Below are positions 56,590-64,000 of a stretch of DNA of 64,000 bases, piece after piece. The notes under the pieces were generated by a model, which worked only from the letters and a program-made list of their open reading frames with translations, did no database searches and was not told where the DNA came from. The position numbers were made by a program, and so were the translations under genes. Numbering within the stretch: position 1 is the first letter of the stretch; every line of letters begins with the position of its first letter. The DNA lies in the NCBI GenBank assembly GCA_032164245.1, contig JAVMKO010000007.1:1426001-1490000 (forward strand), given 5' to 3'. Origin of the DNA: Sternotherus odoratus (taxonomy: Eukaryota; Chordata; Testudines; Kinosternidae).

Positions 56590-59500
56590 TACCTCCCCCA
56601 GAGCTCAAAATCAGTGTTATGAGGGAAGCTTAATGTGGAAACAGCTTGTAAGAAAGAAAATAAATACACATCTAAATACATTTTTCAGTCACAAAGCATA
56701 TTTTGAAGTAGGTCTTAGCCCACAAAATCTTATGATCCCTAAAATCTGTTAGTCTATAAGACTCTTAGACTCATTATAGTAGGCATCTGATCCCCATGTA
56801 TGGTCCCTTATGCCCATGTATTGAATATCTCATGTGTAAAGCAGAACCTGACACTATTCTTTAGTGATATTTAACTGGATAGGTGTTTCCTCCCACCCTA
56901 ATCCTTTACACAAAATGCCACTGCCCTGATCTGCAGAAGTGCCAAGCACCTACAACTTCAACTGCAGTCCGGGGAGGCTGCGGCCACACAGCACTTCTAA
57001 AAACCAAGCCCTTCGTGCACGGAGCCAGCTTGAACAAAAGACGAGACCTTCCCTCACAAATTAAGAAGATCGTCACACAAGCCATTAAAAATAATTGCAT
57101 GGACTATCTCGGTTGATTCTTTTCACTGGAAATGAGACCGCACCATCTGTTCAGAGCATTAATTCCTTAGCAGGGATTATCTTGAGCAAGAAATCAACAG
57201 AATGCCTTTCTGACTCCTCCCCAACTACATCATGAAAGAAAAGGGATTTCACTTCATTCCCTTTTGATCGCTGCTTGCCTGGTTTCTTCACTTTAAAATT
57301 TAGTCCATTCAATCTGACTCTGACTCAATCACCCACACCCTCATTCCCATTCTGTGTGTGCATGTTTTGTACAGATGTGTGCTGTAACGAGTTTGTAACC
57401 TTCATCGGTTGTTTAAATTGTAGAGGGAAGGTTCATTTACACAGCTTTTATCCTTTTCCCCTTGAAGGAGAACTGGCCTCAGATTTCACAGGATGCAGCA
57501 CTTCATTATATGGCTAAGATCCATGGGGCCAAATCCTCAGCTGATGTGAAACATGGAGTCAATGGCACCTGACCAGTTTACATCAGTTGAGGCTCTGGCA
57601 CCTAAGCTTGATCATACACACTTATATGTGCTGACCAAATGTATGAGCACTAGAACACCTCATCTCTGCACCAGGACTGGGCTACCACCTACTCAGGGTA
57701 GGAAGCTTTGGAGGCAAAGTTGCTCTTTTATGCAAGCATGTACCTATAATACAGCCCATGGGAAATTTATTCTGGGTCTGTGCAGAGAAGGTGCAGACAA
57801 CAGATCATGCGGGGGATTTAGACTTGTATTCCCATTAACATTAATGAGCATTAGCCTAGGAACTCCTCCACCCTTTTCGAACAGACCATGTTCTCCTCTC
57901 CCACGCCCCATGACTTCCTGGTAGGTTTGGTTTTAAGGTTTGTGAATGTGGATGGCTCCTTGAATTACAAATCAAGCTGAAAAGTCATCTCAGATCTACC
58001 AAGCTGGGTATATGCCATGGTCCTAAGGGGAAAAGGAAATTTTGTACACACTCAAGACACCTGACTGTCTTTGACTGTGTGTTATTTTGTGGACATATAA
58101 TGATTGTTTGTTACTGCATGAATCATTTCATGATCTGAGTTCCCAAATCAAAGGACAGAAGTTCCCAGGGACAGACTGTGCGTCTAGGACACTGCTTCTA
58201 GCAAGGGGTGGCACGTAGCTGCTCTGTCCCAGAAGCATCCCAGGAAAGGAACATCATCCGTGTCGTCGTGTCCCCCTCCCCCCCCCCATCCGTCCCCTCC
58301 CCCCCCCCCCCCCGGCGTGCCGTGAGCAACACCAAGTTATTCCTTTAACTCAGCCCCGCACACAGCAGCTTATCTGTGCTGACATGTTGTACCCAGGCTC
58401 CATCCATTTCCCACCACCCCTCACCCATCTTCTCCAGGAAGCAATATGTGGTTGCACACCTTTGCTTACTCCTGCATGCATGGATTCTGTGGTTCCAGTA
58501 GCCCACATAAAGATGTGACAGGGATTCTTACTCCCTTGTGATGACTTGTAGGCCAAGTCATGACCTAGCCCATGGCGAGAAATCCCAACTGTGCTGAAGT
58601 CATTAACCTGAGTGGCGCTGTGGTGTATTGAAAATGGGGTTAAAATTACAGGCTGTCACTTCACATTTTAGAGGATTTTCCTGGTCCTGCCTGCAGGCTT
58701 GGGGGCTTTATAGGGAAGCATGAGATTTGGGCCTAACAGCAGTCAGTCTACAAGCAGCCAGGCTACAGTAAGATGAGGAGAGTTGTGCCGCACTGTTTTA
58801 GGGAGCAGCCTGCTTTCTCTCTCTCTGTTTTTCGGTTCTTGGGTGTAACTGTTCTGAATTCTAAGAACTAGAAATCGTGTTATACTACAAACTTCCAGCA
58901 AGAGCACTTATGTTTTTTTCTAACTTCTCTGTGTGTACTGTTAACGTAACAGGGAGCAGAATTTCATCCATGGTATTTACAGTTGAAAGAGGCTGCTTCT
59001 GTAAAGTCCAGTCCTTGGTAAAAGATGCAGAGTACAATTTTCAAAAATGCCCTAGTGACACAGGAGACTAAGTCTCATTGAGGGTCAATGGAACTTGGAC
59101 TTTTAAAGTGCCTAATGTTATTTTAAAAATGGGACAAAAGCACCTTTGAAAAGTTTATCCACAGTGTCTCTAACAGAGGATGTATGTACCATGTCAGATA
59201 TTATAGGGATACTACTGCAGTTGATACTAACAGGAGAGAAGAGAGGTCTTTTTCTAAAGAGGAATCAACAGAGAATGGTTGGTAAATAAAATCCACAAAA
59301 AAGTATGATTTTTAGACCCATTGTTTGATCAAACATGGATTATTTTTAACCACTCTCAGATGCAGAGACCCAGCTGCAAGTGAAAAAAATATGTATAATA
59401 TGGTGAAATATTCTCCACATTAGAACCACTGTCTTTGGGAAATTTAGCTTTTTCTACTGTCCCTGATGATTAAAACCCCAATCCAGATAGTTCTAATCTT

Positions 59501-61639
59501 GTATTTTCATAATAAAAAGCATCCAGAGATTTAAGTATCCTGAAAACAAGTTAATATAAAACGTTTACCATGTTGGTAAACATTAATAGGTCTGTTGCAG
59601 CTGCAAGTTAGGGGATATAGTTCTCTAGCAAAAGCAGTACAGGCTGATGCTTACAGCACTGCAGCTCCTAGGTTGAAAACCCACAGTTGATCTCACAGGA
59701 CTAATTCTATTGACATAAACTTGCACTTGAGGTGTTGCACCTTTACAGATGTTGTATTTTTGAGTATTTGTGAAAGATCCCTTCTGCTGATCTTTTAATT
59801 TCTCTAAGGCTACTATCAAAGATCTCATGGAAAAAAGAAATTGGGAAGAGCTATGTAGTTTCTTATTCAAACACTCCTCCCCCTCATTCAGGGCTATACC
59901 TATGGGGCTGCGGGGTCCAGGCCCGATGTGATATCACTTTTGGGACCGACCACACCAGGGGTGGGTAGGGAGGCTGGCCCCACCCACACTCCGCCCCCCA
60001 GGACCCCACTTCAGGATGGTGCTGCCCTCATTAAAAAAAACCCTCTGAGGGAGTTATCACTGAGCACAAAAAAACTGTTACCTAAACCCACGTTCTGTTC
60101 TATACGCTCGCTGCCTGTGAGACAACAGCAATAAGTTTTAAAAACTTCAAGGAGATGGGTATTTTTCCTTCTGAAATCGTTTTTGAATAAAATTTTGAAT
60201 TCTTTTGAAGTTCACAAAAAAAAGTTTAGTTGGATGTGTAGAGAAATTGATAACCTGCCAGTGAGCAGCATGATGGGACATGGGAACTGGGTGACACAGG
60301 GAACTGGTAATGGGATTCATGGAACCTCACTAGTTCAAAATGAACCCTGGCTAGTGGTGGCTGCCATATTATGTCTGGTTGATAGAAGTACGCAATATAG
60401 AGTGGGTTCTGAAAATACACAGAGCACTTCAGCTCCTGGGCTATCAGTCTGACAAATTACAAAAACACTAAAGCGACTTTGAAATATTAAAGGAAAAAAC
60501 CCAGTATTATGGATAGAAGATTTCTCTTTCGTATTCCCTGCCCTACTAATGTTGGTTAAATTACCAGGATCAGCAGCTGCAGAAAAGAATAATGGCATTC
60601 TTCATAAGCGCTTTATGAACTGAGTGTGCTACTGAGTAAAACAGACTAGGACAACACAGAAGAGCTGGCCAGAAATCACTTCCCAAGAAAAATGTCACAT
60701 TTTTGACAAAAATAGTTGTTCCCAACCAGGATGAACCATCAAAACAATGAGAATTTTCAGGGGAAGGGTTGAGAACAATTCCATTTTGGGAGAGCTGATA
60801 CGGCGATAAATTCTTGCAAATTTCATTTGTGGAACTGATGAGAGCCTTCTAACCCATACCTGCCCGAGAGGCAAAGTGCTGGGACATTTGACTTTTCCTC
60901 CAGCTTTGGGAGGAGCAGAGAGTTGGGATATTCAGCCACTCCAGCCCCAGAGCTGGGGCAGAGAGAGAAGAGGCTGAGGGTGTTCAGCCTTCGCACCCCT
61001 CTTGGGAAAGGTTTTGTCCATTTCACTGGCAGAAAATGTAAAAATGTTCAGTTTTGGGTTGCCTGGCTCTGATTCAGCCACGCACTTAACCAAGTGCCCA
61101 GCTTTAAGCAAGTGAATTATCCGTGGGAGTACTCCTCACATCCTAAAAGTTAGGTGAATCCTTTAGTATGTTGCGGAACTGTGGCCTTTAATAGATAATG
61201 TACTTCCAAGATGGAATACTTTGTTATTCTTGCTTCCCAGCTGCCAGCCAGGCTGAACCTCAAAAGGGGAGTCACCTATAGAGGAGGGGGAGGACAAAAA
61301 GCTAAAGAAGCGCAAGACAGGAGAAGACAATGGTCCAAAAAAAAAAAAATTCTCTCAACTAACTTTGATATCACACAGGATTAATATGGAACAGCACGGT
61401 TGCATATGGGTTACCGACATACAAATCTGATAGCCCTCTGGACTACCATGCTACAAAACAATTTACTGACATGTACAAAAGACTGCAGTTGCCTAGATGT
61501 GATTTGCTTTTTCTCAATATGCATCTTTTCTATTAGGCCTTTGTTGACATGTATCCATGGTTCCTGAAAAATCTGTTGTTGAGTCAATGGCTTGTTCTAT
61601 GGGGCTGTCAGAGACATTCCTACGCCCAGCAATGCTGAC
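56590..61639. other. Unassigned, probably intronic
   Basis: No convincing exon was found on either strand. Poly-C-rich low complexity lies at 58264-58318. Small frames such as that at 59870-59625 (minus) look only weakly protein-like. If the two host exons belong together, a small exon of length 3n+1 should hide somewhere between 49.2 and 61.6 kb. Confidence 0.4.
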
Positions 61640-61772
61640 CTCTCTCTTCAGTCTTGGGGCTCATCTCCTCTTCCTTTTCTTCCTCATCACTGCTGGAGCT
61701 CTCGGTTTTCCCTTTCATTTGTTCCAGCTGATCCAAGTTAACCCGTCCAACCAGCTCAAAATTACGACTCAC
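61640..61772 (-). CDS. Probable internal coding exon, unidentified acidic protein
   Basis: A minus-strand 133-bp exon candidate. The acceptor is a T-rich tract ending in TTTCTTTTAAG just above 61772; the donor is GAGAG followed by GTCAGC at 61639-61634. The reading frame has no stop in 44 codons: it begins VSRNFELVGRVNLDQLEQMK and continues into ESSSSDEEEKEEEMSPKTEE, that is a structured start followed by an acidic serine/glutamate tract with likely casein-kinase-2 type sites. The other two frames have early stops, which supports this one. I do not recognise the protein. The sequence AAGGTGAGT at the acceptor also looks like a donor, so an alternative reading is possible. Confidence 0.6.
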
Positions 61773-61825
61773 CTTAAAAGAAACAATATAAACATTAATT
61801 AATATTCATGTCGATTAAAAAACAG

Positions 61826-62003
61826 GGGGGAGGGATAGCTCAGTGGCCTGCTAAACCCGGGATTGTGAGTTCAACTCTGGAGGGGGCCATTTAGGGATCT
61901 GGGGCAAAAAATCTGTCAGGGAACAGTAGTTGGTCTTGCTAGTGAAGGCAGGGGACTGGACTCAATGACCTTTTAAGGTCCTTCCAGCTCTATGAGATAA
62001 GGC
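61826..62003 (+). mobile_element. tRNA-derived SINE
   Basis: 'ggggggagggatagctcagt', 'gattgtgagttcaactctgg', 'ccatttagggatctggggca', 'ggactggactcaatgacctt', 'ccttccagctctatgagata'. A short deletion lies after the A box. Confidence 0.85.
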
Positions 62004-62322
62004 ATATCTCCATATCATAACAACCCTCTATTCACAGAGTAATGGCTGATGAGTAAAATTTGCCAGGGGCCATTTTTACCAACACTCTGTTAATACACAT
62101 TCCCTTGAAACACAATTAGACATACTAATTGTTTGGCTTAAGTTTTTGTAAACAGCATTTCTCCATGCTTCAACTTGCAACCATCTTGTCAATCTTCCTT
62201 GTTTTCCCCCTATGTGCAGGTTTTAAACTTAGAACATAAATAAATAAATAATGCAGGCACCATTACTAACCCCCAAGCATCCTATAGTCTTCATCATTGC
62301 AGGGGATTTCTAATCTTATGTG

Positions 62323-62479
62323 AAGAATCAGAGAGGTGGCTGTGTTAGTCTGGAATAGCTGAAGTAACAGAGAGTCCTGTGGCACCTTATTAGCTTTTGT
62401 GGGCTAATAGCCACTTTGAAAGCTTATGCTTCGATACTTTAGTTAGTCTTTAAGGTGCCACAGGACTCTGTTACTTTTG
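62323..62479. mobile_element. Miniature palindromic PLE-derived element
   Basis: The 157-bp unit starts aagaatcagagaggtggctg and ends gactctgttacttttg. It has inverted halves: 'gtcctgtggcaccttattag' left against 'ctttaaggtgccacaggactc' right, with 'ttttgtgggctaatagccac' as the hairpin core. A perfect 13-bp duplication, ctaatcttatgtg, flanks it (62310-62322 and 62480-62492). Confidence 0.9.
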
Positions 62480-62499
62480 CTAATCTTATGTGGTATATA

Positions 62500-64000
62500 T
62501 TAATATAGCACCATGCTAGTACAGCAGAATCCTTTGTGAATGATTCATTCGGTTGAATGCATGGAGAGATGGATCCTTCAGCTATACATGTTGGCTGTCC
62601 GAGTGAGTATATTTTCACTCATTAATAAGAGATTAATTTTCATTACAAAGGGTTGCTAAGTGCTTCACAAACTGATTTACAAACTATAAAGGGAACACTT
62701 CACCCAGCAGTCAAATTCAGCTAACCCTTAGGTGAAATGCGCCAGCTATTTAACAGCTCACAGCAATAGTACATAACAGTTTAGGATGGGAAGTGAAGAA
62801 CTCGTGTATCCATCTGAAACTGTGGACAAAGATTTACAACAGAGGCGCAGAATACAATTACCCGAGATGAAATGTGACCAGGACACTGGGGTTAATACCT
62901 TCTATGTGAACAGAGCCCTGGGATTTTTAACGACCACTAGTGGCCATGATTTTGGATTCAGACTGATCTGAAATGACAGCCCCTCCAGTAGCACCAGCGT
63001 TATGCCAAGGCTCTGAGCCAGTACAGACTTCGAGAGAGGGGTGAATCCAGTACAACATTTCCTGCAGCACCTTGGATGAAGTAACAGCTTGGCACGACTG
63101 GTTTTTGGGAGGGGAACTGGAATGAATTTAAAGCGCAAGTCACTTTACCTCTGAGAAACTTTTACAAAGTGAAGTGCTCTCACACAGGGAAATTACAACA
63201 AACACAATAGCATGACAGTAGCACCCACAACTAAGGAGCACTGCTAGATACAAGTACTAGGCACAAAATAGTCTGAAATAAGTAATTTTTAAAAAGCATG
63301 AGAGAGCATGAACAAAGCAACTACTGGGGTTATTTAGGCTATGACTAGAGACAAGGAGAATACACCTCTGGAAAGAGCCACGACAGGGGTAAAAATCTTC
63401 CCATAATGAAGCACTCAATCAAAAGTATGGGGAACAGTGAATCCTGGCCCAGTACCTGGGGTATGGTCAGTGGGGGAAATGGGAGAGCTAAAAATTGTAC
63501 ATTGCAGTGGAGTAGAAAGATTCTAAAGCAGCAGTAAAGAGAAAGGGAGAGAAGCATGCCAATTATTAACAAGCTGACATAAGGAAAATAAACGCACTGC
63601 AGCTCACGAAGCTAGTTTTTAAAATGCAGTGTAATAACTTTTAGGGCAAAACAAATTCTGCTGACACTTTTGGCGCGGATTTTGTCAATAACATTTTTGG
63701 ATCGTTTAGCAAAAATAGTGGGAGTAAATTTCCATCTTGGGGATTTAACTGCTTAGCTCCAGCTAACAAGAGTTAAGTGGTTCTCTCCCTACAAACTCCG
63801 ACAAAAAATACATATTTCTAAAATTCTGAGCTGAAGCCATGCAAAGCCTCAAACCTGGAGAGGATCATCCCTCACACGAACACCCTGAGTTAGAACTACA
63901 GGGACAGATCCGAAGCCAACCGATATTACTGGACAGATACTTAATGATTCAATGTGTTTGGGTCACACCCATAGTCAGAGATTTCTAAAAATTAATATAG
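62500..64000. other. Unassigned intergenic or intronic sequence
   Basis: No gene or repeat was recognised. Confidence 0.4.

Noticed and set aside
1..64000. CRISPR array, bacterial operon or phage content
   Set aside because: Repeats are tandem without spacers or are interspersed transposons; all recognisable proteins are of vertebrate transposons.

Overview
The window reads as 64 kb of nuclear DNA from a non-avian sauropsid, most probably a turtle. That identification is an inference. It rests on CR1 LINE fragments, tRNA-derived SINEs with a CR1-like tail (the turtle Pol III SINE type), many copies of one Penelope-like retroelement (PLE), old MIR/CORE-SINE remnants, hAT elements and MITEs with 8-bp target duplications, and a Helitron. 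Nothing looks prokaryotic, and almost every long open frame lies in tandem repeats or in decayed transposon genes.

Layout. 0-4 kb: a palindromic PLE split by a 964-bp Helitron. 4-9 kb: mostly unassigned, with a LINE ORF remnant near 6 kb. 9.4-11.3 kb: a 36-bp minisatellite of about 50 units, followed by an unrecognised pseudogene-like stretch. 13.2-15.0 kb: a hAT end running into a G-rich minisatellite. 18.5-21.7 kb: a fold-back hAT keeping a dimerisation-domain remnant, with a PLE and a hairpin-rich MITE nested inside. 22-31 kb: MIR, CR1 and PLE fragments and a solo LTR with a 4-bp duplication. 32-45 kb: five hAT-type elements with perfect or near-perfect 8-bp duplications, a rearranged PLE, a CR1 piece and nested LTRs.

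46.5-61.8 kb: two probable minus-strand host exons. One is a terminal coding exon (48939-49140) followed by about 2.4 kb of 3' UTR; the other is an acidic exon (61640-61772). I do not recognise the gene. Between them lie a MITE swollen by a CA-rich minisatellite, a 1.9-kb CR1 copy, the longest PLE of the window (reverse transcriptase plus GIY-YIG endonuclease remnants) and three SINEs.

The most interesting thread is the PLE family. Its terminal repeats carry a hammerhead-ribozyme-like core (best at 25392-25447, minus). The window also holds several 108-198 bp elements made almost only of that terminal repeat, each flanked by 11-15 bp target duplications. They look like small mobile units driven in trans by the PLE, comparable to retrozymes.
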